Origin: Eubacterium sp. | GTDB taxonomy: Bacteria > Bacillota > Clostridia > Peptostreptococcales > Anaerovoracaceae | Assembly: GCA_021769965.1 (NCBI GenBank) | Contig: JAETRU010000003.1 | Coordinates: forward strand, 62,001-126,000 | Direction: 5' to 3' | Length of the DNA stretch: 64,000 nt | In this document: in pieces, positions 8,305-16,302 of the stretch | Numbering within the stretch: the stretch's first letter is position 1 | How the letters are laid out: every line of letters begins with the position of its first letter | The notes under the pieces: model-generated | Database searches by the model: none | Told to the model about the DNA's origin: nothing | The model's input: the letters and a program-made list of their open reading frames with translations, nothing else | Program-made: the position numbers and the translations under genes

Positions 8305-9582
8305 ATGAATTTTATCAAGGAAAAGACAAGAGATTTTTACCTGCTTGACACAAAAGTGGAAAATATATTCTTAAGCGAGTATATGCCGGGCGCTGACGGC
8401 GTATTTGTCAAAGTCTATCTCTATGCGCTGTCCTATGCTGAGCACGGCCTGGAAATGAGCACAGAAGCCATGGCTAGACAGCTGTCGGTCTCAGAACAGA
8501 AGATCATGGACGCGTGGGATTACTGGGAGAAGATGGGCGTCGTCAGAAAGCGTTATCTCACAGAAGGCGGAGAGCAGGATTTTGCTGTGGAGTTTATCAA
8601 CCTGAAGGAGCTTTTGTACGGCAAACATAAAGGCCCGGCAAAGGGCGTACCGGAGAAACCGGAGAAGGACAATGTTTTCGGCAACAAAGCCGTCAAAGAA
8701 ATGTTTACCTTCATCGAGCAGACTCTGGGAAGAGCGCTCAGCTCATCGGAGCTGACAAGGATCCTGTCGTGGCTTTCCGATTACGGAGCCACGCCGGAGG
8801 TAGTTCGTTTCGCTGTGAAATACTCCGTAGACAGAAATAAGACCAGTCTCAACTATATAGAGACAGTGGTGTCCGGATGGGCCAGAGAAGGACTCAGGAC
8901 TACCGATCAGGTCAATGAAAAGCTGCAGGAAGAGGACGAGAGATACTATCGCTATAAACGGGTGCTGCGAGCCCTGGGCTTTACCAGGAATGCCACAGAG
9001 GCAGAAAAAAATATGATGGACATCTGGTTCGGTGAAATGGGATACACCATGGAGCGGGTACTGGAAGCGTGCACCAAGACGGCCGGCATATCAAGCCCCA
9101 ATTTTAATTATGTTAACAAAGTTTTAGAAAACTGGCGAAATGATGCGGAAAAGAAAGGCGTAGATGTTAATAAGAAGATTATCGTGACCCAGGCAGTGCT
9201 GAATCAGTACTATGATTTCCTCAGGGAAAAGGCGGAAAAAGAAGCCGAAGCCAGAAAGCAGGAGATCTACGCGAAACTGCCGAGGATCCGGGAGCTGGAT
9301 GACGAGATACGCAGTACCAGTTCCCAGCTTTCTAAAGCGTTGATCATGGGCAACGCGGAAGAAGAAGGAAGGCGGATCAGAGCTGCCATGGATACGCTGT
9401 CTGCAGAGCGGGCGGTACTCCTGACGGAAAACAATTACGAGATGGATTATACCGATATCAAGTACGCCTGTGAAAAGTGCAAAGACACCGGTATCACCGA
9501 TCTCGGAGAAAGGTGTTCCTGTATCAAACAGCGTACAGAAGAGGCGGAAGTATGGGTAAAGAAAAAAAGTTTAGAAAAATAA
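8305..9582 (+). CDS. DnaD-like replication protein fused to the N-terminal zinc segment of a DnaC-type helicase loader
   Basis: A 425-residue protein. Residues 1 to about 120 form the winged-helix DnaD N-terminal domain, and about 120-290 hold DnaD_2-type repeats (for example VFGNKAVKEMFTFIEQTLGR). The last 125 residues match the layout that starts clostridial DnaC helicase loaders: a coiled-coil arginine/glutamate region with KLPRIRELDDEI, then CEKCKDTG and CSCIKQR, a four-cysteine zinc site. In a loader an AAA+ ATPase would follow; here the gene stops and an M23 peptidase gene overlaps its end by 31 bases. It probably acts in helicase loading with DnaB. DnaD domain certain; loader-derived tail inferred from motif order. 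Confidence 0.8.
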   Translation: MNFIKEKTRDFYLLDTKVENIFLSEYMPGADGVFVKVYLYALSYAEHGLEMSTEAMARQLSVSEQKIMDAWDYWEKMGVVRKRYLTEGGEQDFAVEFINLKELLYGKHKGPAKGVPEKPEKDNVFGNKAVKEMFTFIEQTLGRALSSSELTRILSWLSDYGATPEVVRFAVKYSVDRNKTSLNYIETVVSGWAREGLRTTDQVNEKLQEEDERYYRYKRVLRALGFTRNATEAEKNMMDIWFGEMGYTMERVLEACTKTAGISSPNFNYVNKVLENWRNDAEKKGVDVNKKIIVTQAVLNQYYDFLREKAEKEAEARKQEIYAKLPRIRELDDEIRSTSSQLSKALIMGNAEEEGRRIRAAMDTLSAERAVLLTENNYEMDYTDIKYACEKCKDTGITDLGERCSCIKQRTEEAEVWVKKKSLEK

Positions 9583-11126
9583 CGGATATCGCCGCGGGGC
9601 TGGTGTTCTGGCATGACCGGATGCAGATCCGGTTTGACCGCTGGATGACGGCGGTATGGGCCGGCATCGTCAGCGGCGCCGCGGGACTGATTACCCTCCA
9701 TGATAATCTGCAGGCCCGGTTCGACAGACTGGTTCTGATCTGTCACTATCATCTGGCCAAGTCCATTCACGAGAACAGAAAGAAGTTAGAGGGCAAAAAG
9801 AAAAGCCTCATGGGCCATTTTGCCGGGGCAGTCCTGGTAGCCATCGCCGTGGTAGCGCTGTTCAATCACGCCACAGGCTTTGAATATTCCTATAATGGAA
9901 GGGTACTGGGCTATGTCAGGAATCAGGAGGATGTACTGAAGATACTGGACCTGGTCAGCGATGAGCTGTCCAAGGAATACGGCTCCACCATCCAGATAGA
10001 CAAGGACAACGATATCACCTTTAAAAGCGTAGTGATCATAGATAAGGATATTGACGAAGTAGATACGGTGCTGAAGCGTCTTACCTACATGTCAGATATG
10101 GAAGCGGAGGCTTACGGCATCTATATCGACGGCAGATTCTACGCGGCCTGCGAGAGCAGAGAAGCCGCAGACGCCGTGCTGAAAAAGGTGCAGGATCAGT
10201 TTCTGGAAGATAAGGACAGTATCCAGTATGAGAAGGTCGGCTTTAAGGAAGATGTAGAGATCAAGAAATACAATACCAAACTGGCTTATATCAGCAGTGT
10301 GAACAAAGCAGTAAAGGGAATTCTGTCTGGCGGAAACAAAGAAGAAGTGTATACCGTCAAGGCGGGAGATACTTTCTATGAGATCTGTCAGAAGTTCGAT
10401 GTTACCTTTGAAGAACTGAAGAAAAACAATCCGGATATCAAAGAAGAGGCGCTTTTCCCGGGGGATAAGCTTATCATGCAGAAGGCGGTATCCGCGCTGA
10501 CTGTAGTGACAGTGGAAAAGAGCACCTTCGCGGAAAAAGTAAAATACAAGACAGAGTACAGGGACGATGATTCCATGTACGAAGGCGATAAAAAGGTGAT
10601 ACAGAAGGGCGTCAACGGCAAGAGAGTCGTAACGGCCAGGATCACCAGAGAAAATGGAGAGATCATAGAAAAGGACGTTCTGAAGACGGAAACGATCAAA
10701 AAGACTGTCAAGAAGATCGTTCTGCGGGGGACCAAGCCTGTGCCGAAGACGGCGCCGACAGGCCACCTGATCATACCGGTCTCCGGCTACAGCCTCTCTT
10801 CCGAATTCGGATGGCGGTGGGGCCGGATGCACGAGGGCATCGATCTGGCGTGTCCGACCGGGACGACCATCAGGGCCGCCGACGGAGGAACTGTGACCCG
10901 GGCCGGCTGGTACAGCGGCTACGGTCTGTGTATCGATATCGATCACGGCGGCGGCAAGATGACCAGATACGGTCATTGCAGCGTGATCAATGTCAGCGTA
11001 GGCGAAAAGGTATATCAGGGTCAGAAGATCGGAGAAGTGGGAAATACAGGAAACAGCTACGGCTCGCACTGCCACTTTGAGGTAAGGATCAACGGAAGTC
11101 CAGTAAATCCATTTGATTATCTTTAG
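9552..11126 (+). CDS. Membrane-anchored M23 peptidase with LysM and G5 domains
   Basis: A 524-residue cell-wall hydrolase. One membrane helix lies at about 88-107; the preceding cytosolic segment is basic. Outside the cell come a spacer region, a LysM domain (about 263-313, EEVYTVKAGDTFYEICQ), a G5 domain (about 315-395) and a C-terminal M23 endopeptidase (about 412-515) with the zinc ligands of HEGID and HCHFE. M23 enzymes cut peptidoglycan cross-bridges; LysM binds glycan. The start ATG 9552 follows AGAGGCGGA and overlaps the dnaD-like gene by 31 bases. Similar proteins with this architecture are common near dnaB in Clostridia. Expected role: wall remodelling at growth or sporulation. Confidence 0.9.
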   Translation: MGKEKKFRKITDIAAGLVFWHDRMQIRFDRWMTAVWAGIVSGAAGLITLHDNLQARFDRLVLICHYHLAKSIHENRKKLEGKKKSLMGHFAGAVLVAIAVVALFNHATGFEYSYNGRVLGYVRNQEDVLKILDLVSDELSKEYGSTIQIDKDNDITFKSVVIIDKDIDEVDTVLKRLTYMSDMEAEAYGIYIDGRFYAACESREAADAVLKKVQDQFLEDKDSIQYEKVGFKEDVEIKKYNTKLAYISSVNKAVKGILSGGNKEEVYTVKAGDTFYEICQKFDVTFEELKKNNPDIKEEALFPGDKLIMQKAVSALTVVTVEKSTFAEKVKYKTEYRDDDSMYEGDKKVIQKGVNGKRVVTARITRENGEIIEKDVLKTETIKKTVKKIVLRGTKPVPKTAPTGHLIIPVSGYSLSSEFGWRWGRMHEGIDLACPTGTTIRAADGGTVTRAGWYSGYGLCIDIDHGGGKMTRYGHCSVINVSVGEKVYQGQKIGEVGNTGNSYGSHCHFEVRINGSPVNPFDYL

Positions 11127-11132
11127 AAAACA

Positions 11133-11165
11133 GCAGGCAGGCTCACGCCTGCCTGCGTCATTGTT
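11133..11165 (+). terminator. Hairpin terminator after the M23 gene
   Basis: GCAGGCAGGC (11133-11142) pairs perfectly with GCCTGCCTGC (11147-11156) around the tetraloop TCAC. The T tract after it is short and interrupted, so termination may be partial. Confidence 0.7.
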
Positions 11166-11236
11166 TTCCGCAAGATTTCAGGTATCAGCGCATATACTTT
11201 TCTCAGACAGAAGTAAGTCACAGAGGAGGGTAAGCC

Positions 11237-11500
11237 ATGGAAAACCACTATATTCAAATGGAAAACAGAAAGAGGATCACAGTTACAGAAGTCACATCGG
11301 TAGAAGGCTTTGACGATGAGACCATATTGGCCAATCTGGCTGAACAGGGTCTGATCATTTCCGGAAAAGATCTTCATATAGAAACACTGGATCTGGATGA
11401 AGGAAAGCTGGTGGCGGACGGAGAAATAGAGAGCCTCAGCTATATCAGAAAAAAGTCAGGCGGAAATATCTTTGAACGGCTGGGAAGGTTTCGGAAATGA
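11237..11500 (+). CDS. yabP: Sporulation protein YabP
   Basis: An 87-residue YabP/YqfC family protein. The motif ITVTEVTSVEGFDDETILA and the following GLIISGKDLHIETLDLDEGK are typical. yabP and yabQ are mother-cell genes needed for spore cortex formation in Bacillus. A strong AGAGGAGGG precedes ATG 11237. The stop overlaps the yabQ start (ATGA). A sequence CATATACT about 45 bases upstream resembles a sigma-E -10 box but I could not find a convincing -35. Confidence 0.9.
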   Translation: MENHYIQMENRKRITVTEVTSVEGFDDETILANLAEQGLIISGKDLHIETLDLDEGKLVADGEIESLSYIRKKSGGNIFERLGRFRK

Positions 11501-11871
11501 CAGAACTCATAGGCAAAGAGCTGCACACCTGCGGGATCATGTTCTGCTGCGGCGCCGCAGTCATGCTGGTCTTCATGGCCAGAGACGCGCTGACAGCCCG
11601 CTGCGGGAAAAGGCGGCGCGCGGGACGGGCTGTCTATCTGTGCGGCTGGCTGTGCGCGGGGTATCTGTTCACAGAGTTTCTGTACACCGCGTCCAGAGGC
11701 GTTATCAGTCTTCACGGAATTCTGGCCATGGCCGCAGGCATATTATTGTGGAAAAAGATCGTTTGTGGTATAATAAGTCCATGCAATTTTTATAAATACT
11801 GCAGTTCAAGAAGATACGACAGGGATGAAGGATATGAAGAAGAGGAGAAAAGGGAGAGTCCGGGAGTTTGA
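11497..11871 (+). CDS. yabQ: Spore cortex biosynthesis protein YabQ
   Basis: A 124-residue membrane protein in the YabQ position directly after yabP, with three hydrophobic segments (about 10-30, 45-60 and 66-85). YabQ is a mother-cell membrane protein needed for cortex synthesis. The start overlaps the yabP stop by four bases. The last 40 residues (from about CNFYKYC) are hydrophilic and overlap both a sigma-A-like promoter and the start of the next gene, so only the first 90 residues are likely under family constraint. Confidence 0.85.
   Translation: MTELIGKELHTCGIMFCCGAAVMLVFMARDALTARCGKRRRAGRAVYLCGWLCAGYLFTEFLYTASRGVISLHGILAMAAGILLWKKIVCGIISPCNFYKYCSSRRYDRDEGYEEEEKRESPGV
11746..11774 (+). 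promoter_or_regulatory. Sigma-A-type promoter inside yabQ
   Basis: TTGTGG (11746-11751) and TATAAT (11769-11774) are 17 bases apart, about 50 bases before the DivIC-like gene. It would let the housekeeping genes downstream be expressed without the sporulation genes yabPQ. Confidence 0.7.
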
Positions 11872-12259
11872 ACGGGAGCGGGATGGAAAATCTCTGGAGG
11901 AATACCGCAGAGAGCGCCATCAGAACGTATCAGCGCAGACAACTCCAAGGAAGAAAAAAGTCAGGATCAACAGAGGAAGAATCGTACTGACCGTTATCGT
12001 GCTGGTGCTCATAGCGGTCGTTGGCGTGTCTATAAAAAATGTCTTTGATCTGCGGGCCGAGCAGCAGGAGCTGGCAGCTGCTCAGAAGAAGCTGAACAGC
12101 CAGAAAGCGGCGCTGGAGGAAGAACTGAAGAATGTCAACGATCTGGAATATATTGAAGAGCAGGCCCGGATCCAGCTCCGGCTGATCAAACCGGGGGAGA
12201 TCCTGTATATTTTAGATGATGAGGATGAAGAACAACAGTATGGAGAAGAAAATAATTAA
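11825..12259 (+). CDS. Septum formation initiator family protein (DivIC/FtsB-like)
   Basis: A 144-residue single-pass membrane protein. A basic N-terminal cytosolic part (1-57) is followed by one membrane helix (about 58-75), a coiled coil (about 80-112, QQELAAAQKKLNSQKAALEE) and a C-terminal segment with ARIQLRLIKPGEI, the conserved end of the DivIC/FtsB family. These proteins join FtsL and DivIB/FtsQ to start septal peptidoglycan synthesis. In Bacillus, divIC also follows yabP-yabQ. The gene starts inside yabQ; ATG 11825 or 11834 are both possible. Confidence 0.88.
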   Translation: MKDMKKRRKGRVREFERERDGKSLEEYRRERHQNVSAQTTPRKKKVRINRGRIVLTVIVLVLIAVVGVSIKNVFDLRAEQQELAAAQKKLNSQKAALEEELKNVNDLEYIEEQARIQLRLIKPGEILYILDDEDEEQQYGEENN

Positions 12260-12785
12260 AGAAGCCATCATAGTAGAAGGGCGTGATGATACGGCGGCTA
12301 TCAACCGGGCAGTGGAAGCTGTTACGATAGAAACGCACGGATTCGGCATGCCGGATTCCATCTGGCCCCAGATAGATAAAGCGTACCGGGATCAGGGGAT
12401 CATCGTATTTACTGATCCTGACTATGCCGGAGAGAAGATACGCAGGAAGATCGCGGAGAAATACCCTGAATGCAGACAGGCCTTTCTGCCAAAGGGAAAA
12501 GCGCTGAAAAACGGAAATGTAGGCGTGGAGAACGCCAGACCGGAAGATATCATAGAGGCTCTGGAGAAAGCCCATTGCACCCTGAGCGCCGGAAGCGGGA
12601 TCTTTACGGAAAAAGATCTCAGCGACTGGGATCTCGCGGGCGGACCGAGCGCCAGAGCGCGGAGAGAAAAGCTGGGAAACCTCTTGTCCATCGGTTACGG
12701 CAACAGCAAGAGTTTTCTCAGAAAGCTGAATCAGTTTCAGATCTCACGAGAAGAATTTTTGGAAAAGGTTAAGGAATTAGAATGA
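12240..12785 (+). CDS. rnmV: Ribonuclease M5
   Basis: RNase M5 trims both ends of precursor 5S rRNA. The 181-residue product has the TOPRIM domain at the N-terminus: IIVEGRDD with the catalytic Glu near residue 11, TDPDYAGEKIR as the second acidic motif, and GVENARPEDII. The C-terminal domain carries RREKLGNLLSIGYGNSKSFL. ATG 12240 begins MEKKIIKEAIIVEG, the family start; ATG codons upstream in the same frame at 12216-12225 would add a short tail inside the preceding gene. It overlaps rsmA by four bases (ATGA), the classic rnmV-rsmA pair. Confidence 0.95.
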   Translation: MEKKIIKEAIIVEGRDDTAAINRAVEAVTIETHGFGMPDSIWPQIDKAYRDQGIIVFTDPDYAGEKIRRKIAEKYPECRQAFLPKGKALKNGNVGVENARPEDIIEALEKAHCTLSAGSGIFTEKDLSDWDLAGGPSARARREKLGNLLSIGYGNSKSFLRKLNQFQISREEFLEKVKELE

Positions 12786-13636
12786 AGCTATACGCATCGT
12801 CTACCATCAGGGACATCAAAGAAAGATATGGATTTAAACTGTCTAAAAGTCTTGGGCAGAATTTCCTGACGGACAAGAATATTATAGACAAGATCATCGA
12901 CGCGTCCGACATCACAGAGGAGGATCTTGTCATTGAAATCGGCCCCGGTATCGGAGTCCTTACCGCGGAAGCGGCACAGAGGGCGAAAAAAGTGGTGGCT
13001 GTGGAGATCGACAGAAATCTGATCCCGATCCTGCAGGAGACGCTTGCAGAGTTCAGCAACGTGGAGATCATCAACCAGGACGTGCTGAAGACGGATCTGA
13101 ATCAGATCATCGAAAGCGCGGGATGCCGGCGCGCGCGGATCATCGGCAATCTGCCGTATTATATTACGACCCCTATCATAATGGGTATTCTGGAAGGCCA
13201 TGTCAGAGCTGACAGCATTACCATCATGATGCAGAAGGAAGTGGCCGAGCGGATCAAATCCCGGCCGGGGACCAAGGCCTACGGCGCTTTGTCCGTGGCA
13301 GTCCAGTACTACTGCACCGTGGATAGTGTAGCGGTTGTGCCTAAGGAAGTCTTCGTGCCGGTGCCGAAGGTGGATTCCGCAGTGCTCCGCCTGGATATTC
13401 GAAGCGAGATGCCGGTGACGCTGACTGACGAGGAGATGTTTTTCCGCTGCATCAAAGCGGGATTCGGTCAGAGAAGGAAGACACTGTCTAACTCCCTGAT
13501 GGGCATAGGCGGCGTGACCAGAGAAGATGTGAAAGCCGCGCTGGCGGCCTGCGATATAGACGAAAAGAGGAGAGCTGAGACCTTATCGTTAGACGAGTTT
13601 GCAGATCTTGCAAACTATTTCAGCAAAGGGGAATAG
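12782..13636 (+). CDS. rsmA: 16S rRNA dimethyladenosine transferase RsmA (KsgA)
   Basis: RsmA dimethylates A1518 and A1519 in helix 45 of 16S rRNA, a late step of 30S assembly. The 284-residue product has KSLGQNFLTD at residues 19-28, the SAM motif IEIGPGIGVLT near 56-66, VEIDRNL near 78 and the catalytic NLPYYITTP near 125. The C-terminal helical domain includes CIKAGFGQRRKTLSNSL. Start ATG 12782 overlaps the rnmV stop. Confidence 0.97.
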   Translation: MKLYASSTIRDIKERYGFKLSKSLGQNFLTDKNIIDKIIDASDITEEDLVIEIGPGIGVLTAEAAQRAKKVVAVEIDRNLIPILQETLAEFSNVEIINQDVLKTDLNQIIESAGCRRARIIGNLPYYITTPIIMGILEGHVRADSITIMMQKEVAERIKSRPGTKAYGALSVAVQYYCTVDSVAVVPKEVFVPVPKVDSAVLRLDIRSEMPVTLTDEEMFFRCIKAGFGQRRKTLSNSLMGIGGVTREDVKAALAACDIDEKRRAETLSLDEFADLANYFSKGE

Positions 13637-13655
13637 AGAAAAGAGGGTAGAAGCA

Positions 13656-15641
13656 ATGGATAGAGCAAAGAGTTTTTACAGGAAATATCTGCATAACAGT
13701 TTTTTCTTTTGTCTGGTATGGGCGTTTCTGCTGAATCTGATCATAGAAACGCTGGCAAGGAAGGGCATAGGAGGATTTCTCTTTCTGTTCGAGAATCCGG
13801 TGGTGTTTTTATATAACACCCTGATCATCTTTGCCATACTGGTCATTGCGACACTGTTTCGCAGACGGATATTTTTCATTATTATTGTGACCCTGGTGTG
13901 GCTGGGAATCGGTATCACCAACGGTGTTATTCTGATCCAGCGTATGACGCCGTTTACGGTAAAGGATCTGAGTGCTATTACTGACGGAGCGACGCTGCTG
14001 ACCAATTATTTCTCCAAGACCCAGATCACTTTGATCGGCGCGGCCATCGTGGCAGGCGTTGTCGCTCTGGTCATTTTGTTCATCAAAGCGCCGAAAAAGC
14101 CTAAGGGCGAGGTAAAGCTGAAGAAAAACCTGGCGGCAGTGCTGCTGATCATCGCCATGACTTTCGGCGCTACTTTCGGGCTGGTAAAGGTCGGCCTGCT
14201 GTCCACCTTTTTCGGCAATCTGGCCTACGCGTATGAGGACTACGGCGTGCCGTACTGCTTTATCAATACGTGGCTCAATACAGGCATCCATAAGCCTATG
14301 GGCTATGATGAAAAAGCGGTCAAAGCGATCTTTGACAAGAGTCAGTACGGTGAGGACGGCACTATGAAGCTGGATGAGACTGATGTGGATGAGGAGCATC
14401 CGAATATTCTGTTTCTGCAGCTGGAATCCTTTGTCGATCCGACATTGTTTAACAATATCAAACTGTCCAGTGATCCGGTCCCGTACTTCCGGAGCCTGAT
14501 GGAAAAGTATTCTTCCGGAAGTCTGACGGTTCCTGCCTGCGGAGCAGGTACGGCCAACACAGAATTCGAGGTCATGACCGGTCTTTCTGTCAAGTTCTTC
14601 GGACCGGGTGAATATCCGTTCAAGGCGGTTCTGAAAGAAAAGACAGCAGAGTCTATCGCCAGGGATCTGAAATCCATGGGATACGCCACCCATGCCATTC
14701 ACAACCACAGAGCGCTGTTCTACAACAGAAATGAAGTGTTTGACAATATAGGCTACGATACCTTTACGTCTCTGGAATACATGAGTGATGTGCCGAAGAC
14801 CCCGAAAAACTGGGCAAAGGATTCGATCCTGACCGAACAGATCATGGACGCTCTGAAGTCCAGCGACGGACATGACTATATCTATACCATTTCCGTTCAG
14901 GGCCACGGCAAGTATCCGACGGAGCAGCTGATCAAAAATCCTGAGATACAGGTGACCGACGCGCCAAGCGAGGAACTGAAGTGGAAATATGAATACTATG
15001 TCAATCAGGTCTACGAGATGGATCAGTTTATCCAGAACCTGACGGAGACGCTGTCTCAGTTTGATGAGGATGTGATCCTGGTCATGTACGGCGACCATAT
15101 TCCGGCTCTGGACGTGACGGAAGGCTCCTACGACGCCAAGGATCTGTATCAGACCCAGTATGTGATCTGGAGCAACTTCGATATGGAAAAGAAGGATAAG
15201 AACCTGACCACCTATCAGCTGGCGGCGGAAGTGTTTGACCGTATCGGCATCCATACGGGAACCACGATCAAATATCATCAGAGCGTAGATCATAAATCAA
15301 AGGACTACCTGTCCGATCTGAAGCTGCTGGGCTACGATATGCTCTACGGCAGAAATTATATCTACGGCGGGATCAATCCGTTTGAAAAGACGGGCATGAA
15401 GATGGGCGTCAAGGATATCAGGATCGAAAAGGTGGTCAGCGTAGGTGGAAAATACTATATCAAAGGGAAGAACTTTACCGAGTACAGCAAGGTAACGCTG
15501 GACGGCGAGACTCTGAAGACGATCTATCTGGGACCGAATCTTCTGGGGCTTCAGGAGGAAGTAGATCCTGCGGACGCAGTTAACATGAAGGTAAGCCAGA
15601 TCGACAAATCCAACAAGGAGATCATCAGCACCACAGAATAA
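13656..15641 (+). CDS. LTA synthase-family sulfatase (LtaS-like membrane phosphatidylglycerol:glycerolphosphotransferase family)
   Basis: A 661-residue membrane enzyme. About five membrane helices lie in the first 190 residues, followed by an extracellular sulfatase-like domain. The stretch GAGTANTEFEVMTG places the catalytic threonine at about residue 299, as in LtaS; the metal site is completed by LQLESFVDP and VMYGDHIPA. LtaS builds polyglycerolphosphate lipoteichoic acid; clostridial relatives may use other polymers. The C-terminal 90 residues form an additional beta-rich segment beyond the sulfatase fold. RBS AGAGGG precedes ATG 13656. It sits 19 bases after rsmA and may be in the same transcript. 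Confidence 0.87.
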   Translation: MDRAKSFYRKYLHNSFFFCLVWAFLLNLIIETLARKGIGGFLFLFENPVVFLYNTLIIFAILVIATLFRRRIFFIIIVTLVWLGIGITNGVILIQRMTPFTVKDLSAITDGATLLTNYFSKTQITLIGAAIVAGVVALVILFIKAPKKPKGEVKLKKNLAAVLLIIAMTFGATFGLVKVGLLSTFFGNLAYAYEDYGVPYCFINTWLNTGIHKPMGYDEKAVKAIFDKSQYGEDGTMKLDETDVDEEHPNILFLQLESFVDPTLFNNIKLSSDPVPYFRSLMEKYSSGSLTVPACGAGTANTEFEVMTGLSVKFFGPGEYPFKAVLKEKTAESIARDLKSMGYATHAIHNHRALFYNRNEVFDNIGYDTFTSLEYMSDVPKTPKNWAKDSILTEQIMDALKSSDGHDYIYTISVQGHGKYPTEQLIKNPEIQVTDAPSEELKWKYEYYVNQVYEMDQFIQNLTETLSQFDEDVILVMYGDHIPALDVTEGSYDAKDLYQTQYVIWSNFDMEKKDKNLTTYQLAAEVFDRIGIHTGTTIKYHQSVDHKSKDYLSDLKLLGYDMLYGRNYIYGGINPFEKTGMKMGVKDIRIEKVVSVGGKYYIKGKNFTEYSKVTLDGETLKTIYLGPNLLGLQEEVDPADAVNMKVSQIDKSNKEIISTTE

Positions 15642-15684
15642 CCGAGCAGTGACGAGGGCGGCCGGAAGGCCCGGGAGGAAAAAT

Positions 15685-16227
15685 ATGAAGACCCTGGAAA
15701 CAGAGAGAATGACAATGACAATGTTTACCCGGAAAGACGCAGAGGAGCTGTACGACTATGCCAGAAATCCCAATGTGGGACCTCACGCGGGCTGGGAGCC
15801 TCATAAAAGTGTTGCGCACTCCCGGCAGATCATAGAGGAACTTCTGATCCCTACGGAGGCGTGGGCGATCCGGATCAAAGGAGAGGGCAAAGTAGTCGGC
15901 ATTATCAGTCTGGAACCGGATCGGATCCGGCCCGATGCCAACAGCCGGGAACTGGGCTACAACCTGGCGGAAGACCACTGGGGACGCGGCTATATGACAG
16001 AGGCGGCACAGGAAGTCCTGCGCTTCGCCTTCTGCGAGCTGGGTCTGGATCAGGTAGGCATCTGTACGTCCGAAGTCAACCGCCGGTCCCAGAGGGTCAT
16101 AGAAAAATGCGGTTTTACCTATGAGGGGACCATTCGCAGGATCTATCAGACCTACGATGGCAGCCTGCGGGATTCCATGATCTTTTCCATGCTGAAGGAA
16201 GAGTGGGAAGCGCTGCAGAGGAAGTAG
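15685..16227 (+). CDS. GNAT family N-acetyltransferase (RimJ/RimL type)
   Basis: A 180-residue acetyltransferase of the ribosomal-protein-alanine type. It opens TLETERMTMTMFTRKDAEEL; the acetyl-CoA site lies around YNLAEDHWGRGYMTEA (about 92-108), followed by NRRSQRVIEKCGFTYEG near 131. These enzymes acetylate protein N-termini or small molecules; the substrate cannot be told. ATG 15685 follows GGGAGGAA. It ends at a hairpin shared with convergent aroB. Confidence 0.85.
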   Translation: MKTLETERMTMTMFTRKDAEELYDYARNPNVGPHAGWEPHKSVAHSRQIIEELLIPTEAWAIRIKGEGKVVGIISLEPDRIRPDANSRELGYNLAEDHWGRGYMTEAAQEVLRFAFCELGLDQVGICTSEVNRRSQRVIEKCGFTYEGTIRRIYQTYDGSLRDSMIFSMLKEEWEALQRK

Positions 16228-16244
16228 AAACAATATTATTAAAT

Positions 16245-16280
16245 AAGGAACAGCCGTAATTTGTGCTGTTCCTTTTCTAT
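16245..16280. terminator. Bidirectional terminator between the GNAT gene and aroB
   Basis: AAGGAACAGC (16245-16254) pairs with GCTGTTCCTT (16265-16274) around a 10-base loop. T tracts lie on the plus strand after the stem and, weaker, on the minus strand. Confidence 0.8.
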
Positions 16281-16302
16281 TAAAGCGAATATTAATTTAT
16301 CC

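Noticed and set aside
9477..9551. Longer N-terminus for the M23 peptidase
   Set aside because: The extension lies entirely inside the DnaD-like gene and lacks an RBS; ATG 9552 has one.
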